IMG/VR virus record: IMGVR_UViG_3300032294_002594 | Coordinates: 1 to 22,611 of that record | Origin: a virus | Reading direction: 5' to 3' (one strand) | DNA length: 22,611 bases | Part shown: piece after piece, positions 15,801 to 22,303 of the stretch | Layout of the letters: every line of letters starts with the position of its first letter | Numbering within the stretch: position 1 is the stretch's first letter | The notes under the pieces: generated by a model | What the model saw: the letters and a program-made list of their open reading frames with translations, nothing else | What the model was told of the DNA's origin: nothing | Databases searched by the model: none | Made by a program: the position numbers and the translations under genes

Positions 15801-17864
15801 AACAATCTTCCAAGAAAGAGAGCCTGTTCTATTTGTGTTACTGTATGTATAAATTGGTTCGGGTCTACCGATGAAATTAGAGTCTTTCCATGAGGCACTT
15901 GTTGTCTCACTAAATGTTAAACCATACGGTGGAAACCACATCACTCTTCCTTTATTTGGACCCCTTTCACAAATTGGTAAATCCGCCCAAGTAAATCCTG
16001 GTTTACTAGATGTTCTCCAAGCCAAATTTTCTATTGAAAACATATACTTCTTAGCATACCCATCTGTATCTGGATTACCCACAAGATTTGTTGAATCTGC
16101 TGTACTATCTTTCTTGTTAGGATATATGTTCAGATTGTATGTACTATCCAATACGGAAGAATTTATCCTTCTGTTTTGTGTTGTAATTCCATCCGCCTTT
16201 TGTAAATCATTGTATTGTAAATAAGGAAGGTCTTTGGAAAAAACTCTACAGTATTCTGCACCCACTTCAGCGCCTATTGCACCAGTATACTTTAATACTT
16301 TTGAACCTTTAGTGAGTTCTTTATATCCGTCATTAAATACTTTTGATACTTGGTCGATTGCATTACCAACATGTTGTAATCTTCTTCCACCTGATTTTGG
16401 CGCACTATCGATTAATCTTTGTGTATTATCTAAAATCGAATTATCTTTGAACGCAATACCTGTCGAGACTGTTGTATCAAAAGAAGATTGTGATTGGTCG
16501 GTTTCCGAAGCAAACGTTTTTCCACCTGGACCAACTTTCTTACCTGCATTTGCAATTGTACCAGGAGAAATCCAAGTAAGCCCTCCTTCAATTCCACCTC
16601 CATTAATATATGATGCTCCATTTGCCCCTAACCTTACTTCCCTACTCGGTCCTTCATAAAGTTGTGCAAGTTCAGAAGGTCCGTATACGGGACTTTGTTG
16701 TTCTTGTCCAAAACTGTTATTTGGTAAATCACCCGACGGTGAAAAAACTCTTGACGGTTCAGATGTTGTAGAGCCAATATAAAAGTTACTATTGTTTTCG
16801 TCTGTTCCAACTAAAGCACCTAACAATCTATCAAACACACCACGAGAATATCCTGGCTTGTATCTGTTATAATCTAAATTACCGAATAATCTAGATTTTT
16901 GACCTCCACCAGTATTATCTAAAAATAATTGCGAACCTGACCTGTTTGTTCCCAAAAGAGAATTTACAAACTTACCGACCGTACTTCTCCTGAAGGCATT
17001 GTTAAGTTGTTGAATTGTTACAGGTTGTCCTGAATTAATTGATGGGTCAAAATATGAACCTGGTATTGTAGATACTGGAATAATTGTTCCTGCCAGTCTT
17101 AATGCAAAATCAGTTGCTGCAAGTATCGGATTTGCAGGAGTTGTAATCCTATAATTCGGTTCTATGATTGGAACTCTACCTGTCGCTAAACTTAATATAT
17201 CAGTACCACCTCTAACATTAAACGCGTTGATTCTACCAATCGTATTAAGCCTTATTTCCGTAGCAATCCTTTCTTCAAAACCTTTTCTCAATAAGTCAGC
17301 ACCTAATCTAGCAATATATGAGTCTTGACTCAATAATCCATCACTACCTACAGGGTCTCTCGAGAGTAAAATACCTACGTTTCTATAGAACGAAGGAACA
17401 AATTGTAACGGATAGTAAGGTTGACCATTTGGTAGTCTATTTCCGTCTCTAATAACCGTCTCTAAAGAAGAAACCGCTTCCGCACCATCAAAAATGTTTA
17501 TACCATCAGCATAAGCATTTAATGGTCTATATTTTCTAGCTTCTTGTATTCCTTCATCAATTATGTTTGCATCTTGATACCCATACTCACCTTCATTTGA
17601 TTTTGTGTTGAGCAATGCGTTTGGGTCAGGTACTTGTTTGTATCCTCCATCCGCACCATATTGATTAACTTTATATAAATCTTTGGAAAATAATGGTTCG
17701 TCTATTAAAACGTCTGGTGAATCTGTGACCGCATAGTCTGAAATAGGGGCATCATAGTTTATAGGAGGGGTAGTCTTACTCGGTGATTTTGGGTAAGGTA
17801 CTAAGTTCCTAACTATAACTTTCTTCCTAAAACTCTCTGACGTTACTAGTAGTGGACTAGCCAT
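12867..17864 (-). CDS. Large baseplate/tail-tube-cap protein (1665 residues) with embedded OmpA-like domain
   Basis: This is a virion protein, probably linking tube end and hub. Residues about 640-695 (WFPPYGLTFSETTSASW, GRPEPIYTYSNTNRTGSLSW) and about 1130-1205 (IGDFF, LNPEGIGIQPMIANVTLSF, QNALSFNFYANTEVYDDRA) look like tube-like beta domains such as those in T4 gp48/gp54. Between them, residues about 850-993 resemble an OmpA C-terminal domain: VEFNLVGTTSS, YNIELSDNRVRSVQEYI, and CRRVAIKSIEL. The N-terminal 600 residues are Gly/Asn/Ser-rich without a recognised fold. No signal peptide or membrane helix is seen. It follows the tape measure by 36 bases and is coupled to the LysM-like gene by TAATG. 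Its slot matches the adaptor between tape measure and hub in other myoviruses. Exact T4 equivalence is uncertain. Confidence 0.72.
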   Translation of the reverse strand: MASPLLVTSESFRKKVIVRNLVPYPKSPSKTTPPINYDAPISDYAVTDSPDVLIDEPLFSKDLYKVNQYGADGGYKQVPDPNALLNTKSNEGEYGYQDANIIDEGIQEARKYRPLNAYADGINIFDGAEAVSSLETVIRDGNRLPNGQPYYPLQFVPSFYRNVGILLSRDPVGSDGLLSQDSYIARLGADLLRKGFEERIATEIRLNTIGRINAFNVRGGTDILSLATGRVPIIEPNYRITTPANPILAATDFALRLAGTIIPVSTIPGSYFDPSINSGQPVTIQQLNNAFRRSTVGKFVNSLLGTNRSGSQLFLDNTGGGQKSRLFGNLDYNRYKPGYSRGVFDRLLGALVGTDENNSNFYIGSTTSEPSRVFSPSGDLPNNSFGQEQQSPVYGPSELAQLYEGPSREVRLGANGASYINGGGIEGGLTWISPGTIANAGKKVGPGGKTFASETDQSQSSFDTTVSTGIAFKDNSILDNTQRLIDSAPKSGGRRLQHVGNAIDQVSKVFNDGYKELTKGSKVLKYTGAIGAEVGAEYCRVFSKDLPYLQYNDLQKADGITTQNRRINSSVLDSTYNLNIYPNKKDSTADSTNLVGNPDTDGYAKKYMFSIENLAWRTSSKPGFTWADLPICERGPNKGRVMWFPPYGLTFSETTSASWKDSNFIGRPEPIYTYSNTNRTGSLSWKIVVDHPSILNLIVNKVLNSENDREKINSKIDSFFAGCLKYDLYELAKKYPLANPNDLYIIQQELNQGQLSIEQVDWVKKNLQTGYNTTNNSTMPIAQSPNLNLDGLKDEIQGLGFYFENDVPGGNLGITVSPYSFYYNSYIASKQQIINYAPTTTNPVSDGDAVSQFFDTVIEPNFSSINEKLSKIYELAVNGTISSVEFNLVGTTSSPSSQNYNIELSDNRVRSVQEYIKNYFPNLSAKSVLSKIPNFNVSFTQNAQGESSVTVKKGTGWGEKYNCGEQDSLAVNNGINTVNAMACRRVAIKSIELKPKASANSVPPEQEQPFVQNITKTTVPVTAFVERKGFRDNISKRVLRLLMTECDYFESIKEDTPMVYDNLKDKLKFFNPAFHSTTPEGLNSRLTFLQQCMRPGETIPVVKSINGKETLQYDNAVNTAFGAPPVLVLRIGDFFNTKIIPDSLQLQYENLDLNPEGIGIQPMIANVTLSFKFIGGSGIKEAIDRIQNALSFNFYANTEVYDDRADVTDFSLDQLDKEFQALYAIPQQPSTNPTQNNNGQNNDSFIGEVLTSVNSESGTTGDVSYTNFISSFVDETQTYFNTIFNKNREVLSQYNEGIRQLWSYGRGYTKGRIPEINSENEYFFGKPLDYQQNIVGVFTQYNIEISSDTDAYLSFMMTNKNLSDKVLRQIKQNYSNLVTTKQNGFENSLSKIIQDVVLTQQKYYKDLQRLLIITFGRFDLAELISGTDGLQNKKGEPFAYYTTGNSLNVLVQDKNTTEEFLRNYYIETTKETNFTSTSTGKSTVNRLVQPVNKKYSAQEGFISISNNPIFNDASVKYQYMIFNQEIVDDKKYQSFKDSLIGNVLSNSTLMENSNPNLSQIFDDYWIKTCKPGFEEENKLATDFLDSIERGQLRNFLNYTAINKTTERKLTYSNLPNTSEDTYKEARQNYIVSLANTTNNNTNTETFNDASSGPSGSIYISKSKLN

Positions 17865-17876
17865 TTATACTTTTAT

Positions 17877-17884
17877 TATAAATA
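17877..17884 (-). promoter_or_regulatory. TATTTATA motif upstream of the 1665-residue gene
   Basis: TATTTATAATAAAAG on the coding strand lies 12 bases before the ATG at 17864, nearly the same sequence and spacing as before the 74-residue gene (TATTTATAAGAAAAG). It is a candidate internal promoter or leader element. Confidence 0.4.
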
Positions 17885-17900
17885 GAGTATTGTATTTTTT

Positions 17901-19805
17901 TTATTTCTTTGGCATGTAGTCGCCGTCTACCTTATTAACCCCTTGTTTTATAATTTTGAACAACTCTTCGTCAAATTGAGCAACAAATTTCTTCCTATCC
18001 ACTTCCGGCATATTAGACAACAATTTGACTAATTCTGGACTACCTGTAAGTTCTATTTTTGTTATTTGACCACCAGTTACATTAACATCAATTTTTCTTG
18101 GGGTGAAATCTTGTGATGAAAATTGTCTTCCTTGTATATTATTGGTGTAATATTGTGTAAGCGATTGATTTGATATTTGAGAAATTTGTGATTGGATTCT
18201 ATCAAACTCTCTCGCAGCTCTCCTCATATCTTGTTGTTTCCTCATCAACTCTGGTGTCATTTCTTTTCCGGAAATTCTTGGTTGTGTATCCATAGCCTTT
18301 CCTATCTCACCAGCATATTCTTTAAGTTTTTCTCCGAGCTTAGTCAATTCAGGTAATGCAGCAACACCACTGTCACCACCCATCCCTTTAACTTTATCTA
18401 TTAATTGATTGAACTGGGTTGTTAATTTACCCAATTCCTCCACATTTCCAGTCATAGCACCTTTAGCAAAATCTGAAATACCTTTAACAGCATTTTGAGT
18501 TTCATCTCTAACTTTTTGAGTGTCTGGTGATTTATCTACAAGCGTTTGAGTTACTCCAACACCACCTCTTCTTATTTCTTCCATTAATTTGATTACATCT
18601 GGAGCAGAAGCTGTCCCCAAATACATTCTATCTTTGATTGCTCTCACATCCCCCTTCATTAAATTTTCAGTCTCTAATTGAGCTCTTTGAATATCCTCGA
18701 GGGTTTTGGGTCCACTTTTTTGTAACTCAATTAGAGTTTCCATTTGCTCATTGGATAATTTTTGGAGGTCTACCTCTTCTTTCTTCCCTGTTTCCTTATT
18801 CATAATATCAATCACATACCTTCCATCTGTTTTCATTCTAGCCATATTAGCTAACAACATTTTATCTTCTTCACTTTCAAATTGGAAGTCTGGTTTTATC
18901 ATCCCCATTCTTCGTTGTAAATCAGCGGTATTCAAAGATAATTTCATTAGTTCATCACCAGCTATTCCAGCTTCTCTACCAATTTCTCTGAGCATTAATT
19001 TTCCATATGGAGTTATTTCGAATCTTTTCGTTTTTTCATTGAACTCGGAATATTGTGCTGTCATCTCAACTAAAGCATCTTGGAGACCTTCTGGGTCCAT
19101 AAGTGATTTGTACATCAAGTCAAATGGGTCTGTCAGTGTACCAACAGAAACTCCTAATCTTTGAAATGCACTTGCTAACTCAACGGCCCTCTCTGGTTTC
19201 AAGGCGTCTTCCGCCAAATTGAAAACTTGTTGCATATCAAATTTTAATATCGTTGCCTTTGTTGCCATTCTTGTAAAACCTTCAACACCATTTTGAAAAT
19301 TGAATTTGTTCATGTTACCCATGTACTGAAACACCGTATCCATAACTTGAACTAAATTCGCACCCACGTTTTTAACATATCCTATAGCAGATTCAAGTTC
19401 TGGTCCAATCATCGAAAATTGCACACCTATACCTTGAAAGTCTTCGACCATGGAATCCACTGACCTTCCCAATATTCCGTTTGCCGCTATAAGTTTACTA
19501 ATATCGTCAGTAGAAGCAATTACATTCCTTCTTGTAGCTGTCGCAACCGCCTCAAGCCCTTGAATGGCTTGCTCCATGTTCCCACCAAGTCTATCTACAA
19601 ATGGAGTTGTATCTGCAATTGCAATTTTAACTTCTTCAACTCTTTGTCTAGTAAGTCCGAATAAATAATTAATTCTTCTTGTACCACCTTCAAGCTCTTT
19701 AATTGCTTTATTTACATTACCTAAAATACCCTTCCCTTCTTCGTTGGCAGACGGTGGTTCAGATAATATTTTCCTCAGACTCTCGATAGGATTTAGAATG
19801 TCCAT
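17901..19805 (-). CDS. 29: Tail tape measure protein (gp29-like)
   Basis: This protein would set tail length and occupy the tube lumen before ejection. At 634 residues it is similar to T4 gp29 (590). It is largely helical with long heptad-like stretches: residues about 20-130 (VNKAIKELEG, INYLFGLTRQRVEEVK), 330-420, and 470-560 (MRRAAREFDRIQSQISQISN). A hydrophobic central segment lies at about 127-165 (IGVQFSMIGPELESAIGYV). The C-terminal 70 residues change to beta-like character (KIDVNVTGGQITKIELTGS), perhaps the part that contacts the baseplate. There is no enzymatic domain. It starts 18 bases after the small overlapping ORF, with an A/T leader and no Shine-Dalgarno. Assignment rests on composition, length and its place between tube/chaperone genes and baseplate genes, not on a diagnostic motif. 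Confidence 0.8.
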   Translation of the reverse strand: MDILNPIESLRKILSEPPSANEEGKGILGNVNKAIKELEGGTRRINYLFGLTRQRVEEVKIAIADTTPFVDRLGGNMEQAIQGLEAVATATRRNVIASTDDISKLIAANGILGRSVDSMVEDFQGIGVQFSMIGPELESAIGYVKNVGANLVQVMDTVFQYMGNMNKFNFQNGVEGFTRMATKATILKFDMQQVFNLAEDALKPERAVELASAFQRLGVSVGTLTDPFDLMYKSLMDPEGLQDALVEMTAQYSEFNEKTKRFEITPYGKLMLREIGREAGIAGDELMKLSLNTADLQRRMGMIKPDFQFESEEDKMLLANMARMKTDGRYVIDIMNKETGKKEEVDLQKLSNEQMETLIELQKSGPKTLEDIQRAQLETENLMKGDVRAIKDRMYLGTASAPDVIKLMEEIRRGGVGVTQTLVDKSPDTQKVRDETQNAVKGISDFAKGAMTGNVEELGKLTTQFNQLIDKVKGMGGDSGVAALPELTKLGEKLKEYAGEIGKAMDTQPRISGKEMTPELMRKQQDMRRAAREFDRIQSQISQISNQSLTQYYTNNIQGRQFSSQDFTPRKIDVNVTGGQITKIELTGSPELVKLLSNMPEVDRKKFVAQFDEELFKIIKQGVNKVDGDYMPKK

Positions 19806-19823
19806 AAAAATAAATAGAACATA

Positions 19824-20003
19824 TTATGTTTTGTTATGTTCCTCAATCCATTTATCTAAGAGATATTTTCTAACAAAAATAGGCATAGTTTGAAAGTCTT
19901 GCCATGAAATTTTCAAGAGTGTAGAAAGATAATAAAACTCGTCAAGTTGTCCTACTCTATAATCAGAAGAAAGGGCGAAAGAAATCAACCCCAAAACCCA
20001 CAT
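19824..20003 (-). CDS. Small overlapping ORF (59 residues) in the tail-chaperone slot; possible frameshift extension
   Basis: This frame is +1 relative to the gp26-like gene and overlaps its last 41 bases. It runs from ATG 20003 to TAA 19824 and encodes MWVLGLISFALSSDYRVGQL, then DEFYYLSTLLKISWQDFQTM, then PIFVRKYLLDKWIEEHNKT. It fills the otherwise empty gap before the tape measure and stops 18 bases short of it. The pattern of aromatic helix, W-x2-(I/F)-x-x-MPI, R and K-W-I-E near the end is what I associate with the second, short tail-assembly chaperone of many tailed phages. It may start at its own ATG or be made by frameshifting from the upstream gene. GGGG at 19989-19992 lies in phase as GGG GTT, where glycyl-tRNA could slip +1 without mismatch. 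The +1 frame is open back to a stop near 20047. Confidence 0.7.
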   Translation of the reverse strand: MWVLGLISFALSSDYRVGQLDEFYYLSTLLKISWQDFQTMPIFVRKYLLDKWIEEHNKT

Positions 20004-20706
20004 TGATTGTAAGTTTTTCTCCTGATGGGGCTGTGATTGTTTTTCTTAAATCGATTCTGGGAACATTTTCATCCAAGAAACTTTTTATTAATTTAGAGTC
20101 AGAGATTGGTAGTTGTTCAATAAATTTTGCAATGTAACCTTTGTCGGTATTTCCTCCAACGTCTACTATTTGTTTTTGGAGTCTTGTTGTAACTGTAGGT
20201 GCAACTCTACCTTGTGGATAACTGTCAACAATTCTGTTAATTTCACTACTATCGCCCAAGGTTAAAGGTTTAACTTTAATATTTACCTTACTCTTTGGTA
20301 ATTCCAAAGAAAAAGTACCGTCATGATTTGGCTCTTGACCTTTTATGATTGGTAATTCATCTAATCGAACAGTTGCTTTGAATTGTTTGCTCGTTTTAGG
20401 GTCGGTTGCATTTAAGGTAATTTCAGGACCGAATGAACTATTTCTTAAGAAAATCAATATCGCTTCAACATCACCCTCCAAAAGTTCTTCAACTTTCATG
20501 TCAGGTTCATATAACTTATTTCTGATAAGATTCAATGTTAAATTTTCAGAACCACCCATGATTATATTCTCATCAACAGCAGTCAAATATCCTACTTTTA
20601 CAGACTTTTTTTTGTTTTTATAAAAAGAACCCTCTGAAGGTAGAGGTACTACATCATGTGGTAATGTAAGATTTTCTTGTCCGTATTGTCTTGATTGTTC
20701 ATCCAT
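19963..20706 (-). CDS. 26: gp26-like baseplate hub / tail assembly protein
   Basis: The protein has 247 residues (T4 gp26 has 208). The N-terminal VVPLPSEGSFYKNKKKSV (19-36) is the LPSxGxFY pattern of the T4 gp26 baseplate family. The segment after it (YLTAVDENIIM, NLTLNLIRNKL, EGDVEAILIFLR) resembles the helical part common to gp26 and tail-assembly chaperones. Residues about 95-155 form a beta-rich insert (ITLNATDPKTSKQFKATVRL). The end VGFGVDFFRPFF matches the FFWP-type ending I associate with the family. Its place between tube and tape measure is the chaperone position of other myoviruses. The ATG at 20706 lies directly after the T-run of the tube-gene terminator. The end is overlapped by the 59-residue ORF in another frame. 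Confidence 0.75.
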   Translation of the reverse strand: MDEQSRQYGQENLTLPHDVVPLPSEGSFYKNKKKSVKVGYLTAVDENIIMGGSENLTLNLIRNKLYEPDMKVEELLEGDVEAILIFLRNSSFGPEITLNATDPKTSKQFKATVRLDELPIIKGQEPNHDGTFSLELPKSKVNIKVKPLTLGDSSEINRIVDSYPQGRVAPTVTTRLQKQIVDVGGNTDKGYIAKFIEQLPISDSKLIKSFLDENVPRIDLRKTITAPSGEKLTINVGFGVDFFRPFF

Positions 20707-20708
20707 AT

Positions 20709-20746
20709 AAAAAAATTAACCCTAAAGTTTATGTCTTTAGGGTTAA
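20709..20746 (-). terminator. Rho-independent terminator after the tail tube gene
   Basis: On the minus strand a 12-bp stem (TTAACCCTAAAG / CTTTAGGGTTAA, seven-base loop, 20746-20716) is followed by seven T (20715-20709). The T-run ends two bases before the ATG of the gp26-like gene. It should make most tube transcripts short and let a minority continue into the tail-assembly genes. Confidence 0.88.
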
Positions 20747-20778
20747 ATATATTAAGAATTTAATTTTAATAAATAATA

Positions 20779-21267
20779 TTAGTAAACTAATACACAACGG
20801 TCCATTCTCATCGTAGCCGTAATAGTTGCCAAAGCATCTTGGTTATATGCTAGAGAATTGAAGTTTACGTCTGTTAGGAATGTTCCGTACAGAATCCACT
20901 TTTCTACAACAACTCCTGTTGGGTCTAACATTTCCAAGTCCACATCTTTTTTGTAACCCGCAGCATAACCCATACGACCTGTTACAGATTCTGCATGTAA
21001 ACGAACCCACTCCATCAACGCTTGTGATGCTGAAGGACCAATTGGGTCTCTGAAAGTTACGTTAAGTGTTTGCCAGTTAAATCTTCCAGCAACCCATACT
21101 GATGTATTAAGAAACGGAATTTCAGTAGCACCGATTTGTATATGTGGTCTAGCAGTACTTTCTACAAACCATTCATTAATACCCAAACTTGAAGGAAACC
21201 TCAAGATGAAACGGTTTTGACGTTTCGGTTCGTAGGGTATTGGCATTTTCATTAGTAAGTCAGCCAT
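20779..21267 (-). CDS. 19: Tail tube protein (gp19)
   Basis: This is the major inner-tube subunit of the contractile tail. Its 162 residues match T4 gp19 (163). The recognisable pattern includes FILRFPSSLGINEWFVESTA at 21-40, LNVTFRDPIGPSASQALMEW at 68-87, RLHAESVTGRMGYAAGYKKD at 89-108, and LEMLDPTGVVVEKW at 110-123. It has a single cysteine near the C-terminus (MRMDRCVLVY). The gene has its own leader of 93 bases with a host-like -7 box (21319-21326) and is followed by a strong terminator. Expression as a separate abundant transcript is therefore likely, as expected for a protein needed in many copies per tail. There is no Shine-Dalgarno; the leader is AAAAAAATTTTATC. Confidence 0.94.
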   Translation of the reverse strand: MADLLMKMPIPYEPKRQNRFILRFPSSLGINEWFVESTARPHIQIGATEIPFLNTSVWVAGRFNWQTLNVTFRDPIGPSASQALMEWVRLHAESVTGRMGYAAGYKKDVDLEMLDPTGVVVEKWILYGTFLTDVNFNSLAYNQDALATITATMRMDRCVLVY

Positions 21268-21301
21268 GATAAAATTTTTTTACTTTTTTTTGTTTATATG
21301 A

Positions 21302-21309
21302 TATAAATA
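21302..21309 (-). promoter_or_regulatory. TATTTATA motif in the tail tube leader
   Basis: Exact TATTTATA on the coding strand, 34 bases before the gp19 ATG and about ten bases after a TATTTTTG box. If the box is the promoter, this motif would fall in the 5' leader. Confidence 0.35.
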
Positions 21310-21318
21310 TATGGTGTT

Positions 21319-21326
21319 CAAAAATA
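21319..21326 (-). promoter_or_regulatory. Candidate promoter -7 box for the tail tube gene
   Basis: TATTTTTG on the minus strand fits the Bacteroidota TAnnTTTG box. At 20 bases upstream only a T-rich stretch (TTTTTTAAT) is seen instead of TTTG, so the match is partial. It lies 51 bases before the ATG at 21267. A T4-like late box TATAAATA also lies farther upstream, overlapping the stop of the HAD gene (21362-21369). Confidence 0.4.
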
Positions 21327-21360
21327 TTTCTATTTACTTTGTAATAATTAAAAAATACAT

Positions 21361-22191
21361 TTATTTATATTCTTCTTTATTACCAGTTCCAGTATAAAAT
21401 GTTTTAACTAGTTTTTCTGGTTTATCTTCATAATGTTTTTTCATTGCTTTAACATTTCTTACATCATCATCTGAAAATCCAATCATAGGTTTACTAGGTA
21501 CAAATTCATTACCTAAGTCTTTTTTTAGATATGCTTTCTTATTAAGAAGTGCTGCCATTCCCTTTATATAATCCACAAAATCATCCATCGCAATTATTTT
21601 AAGTTCTTCAGGAGATGCAGGACTTGACTCAGAACCAAAAGAAACGGGGAAATATTTGTTTAACGACAAATATGTTTTAATCAATTCTTGGTCGGACATT
21701 TCTTCTTCACCAACAAAAGACCTATATTTACGAAGGTTTTTTATTAATTGGTTTTTATCTATCCCACCAAACCCTGAAATAATATAATTGTAAACCGCTT
21801 GTTTTAGTGTCTCGGGATTATGACCTCTAGCCGTTATTATTGAAAATATTGAACCATTATTGATTGATTCTTTGAAATCTTCGAATGCTGGTCCTGGTTT
21901 TGCTTTAAGAGCATCAATAATAAATTGTTTGTCTCCACCTGTTCTGAAAAATCTGAAAGGGTCTTCAGAGTAACCTGTAATACTTACACCATTATAATCA
22001 AAAGGTTCTACACCTATCATTCCACGGTACTTAGCAAAATCTTCAGTACTCATTCCAATTTCCTCACCATCTGAACTCAAAACCATAATTTTTGTAGGCA
22101 TGTGAACAATGTTGTCATCCCAATCAAAAGCATAATACTTCATATTTGGGGTTGTGTCGTCTTTGAAACCTTCTCTAATTATCCTAATCAT
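21361..22191 (-). CDS. HAD-like phosphatase/hydrolase inserted between sheath and tube genes
   Basis: Residues 19-29 (YYAFDWDDNIV) give HAD motif I as D23-W-D25-D-N27, with D23 the expected nucleophile and D25 the general acid. IITARG at 118-123 fits motif II with T120. A motif III lysine may be one of K218/K219, and GFSDDDVRNV at 238-247 gives the motif IV acids. AMDDFVDYI at 201-209 may be part of the cap or another acidic site. At 276 residues, with a cap-sized insert between motifs I and II, it should hydrolyse a phosphomonoester. The substrate is unknown; nucleotide, polynucleotide 3'-phosphate or protein are possible. No T4 counterpart sits here. It has its own leader after the sheath terminator and ends 93 bases before the tube gene. 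The N-terminal MIRIIREGFKDD is basic and precedes the enzyme fold. Confidence 0.82.
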   Translation of the reverse strand: MIRIIREGFKDDTTPNMKYYAFDWDDNIVHMPTKIMVLSSDGEEIGMSTEDFAKYRGMIGVEPFDYNGVSITGYSEDPFRFFRTGGDKQFIIDALKAKPGPAFEDFKESINNGSIFSIITARGHNPETLKQAVYNYIISGFGGIDKNQLIKNLRKYRSFVGEEEMSDQELIKTYLSLNKYFPVSFGSESSPASPEELKIIAMDDFVDYIKGMAALLNKKAYLKKDLGNEFVPSKPMIGFSDDDVRNVKAMKKHYEDKPEKLVKTFYTGTGNKEEYK

Positions 22192-22195
22192 GTAA

Positions 22196-22203
22196 TATAA
22201 ATA
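22196..22203 (-). promoter_or_regulatory. TATTTATA motif adjacent to the HAD gene start
   Basis: TATTTATA on the coding strand, only four bases before the ATG at 22191. That is too near to be a -10 box for a leadered transcript, so it may act in translation initiation or be A/T-rich chance. Confidence 0.25.
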
Positions 22204-22246
22204 TTAAAATTTTTAATTATTTCAGACTCGAAGTTAATGAATTTCA

Positions 22247-22254
22247 TATAAATA
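22247..22254 (-). promoter_or_regulatory. TATTTATA motif after the sheath terminator
   Basis: Exact TATTTATA on the coding strand, four bases after the terminator T-run and 55 bases before the HAD gene ATG. The location suits a promoter for the HAD gene. Confidence 0.35.
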
Positions 22255-22257
22255 AAC

Positions 22258-22285
22258 AAAAAACCCCTCAATTAAGAGGGGTTTT
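22258..22285 (-). terminator. Rho-independent terminator after the tail sheath gene
   Basis: A 10-bp stem (AAAACCCCTC / GAGGGGTTTT, six-base loop) ends in six T on the minus strand (22263-22258). It lies 18 bases after the sheath stop. It should insulate the abundant sheath transcript from the HAD gene. Confidence 0.92.
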
Positions 22286-22303
22286 GATTTTGTTTGATTG
22301 AAC

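Noticed and set aside
12867-17864. The large baseplate protein as a host outer-membrane OmpA protein
   Set aside because: It has no signal peptide or beta-barrel, is 1665 residues long, and lies inside a tail operon with overlapping starts.
21362-21369. T4-type late promoter TATAAATA on the coding strand upstream of the tube gene
   Set aside because: It overlaps the last codons and stop of the HAD gene (EYK-stop) and I found no other copy in this orientation before the other late genes. It remains possible but is not supported as a general late signal.
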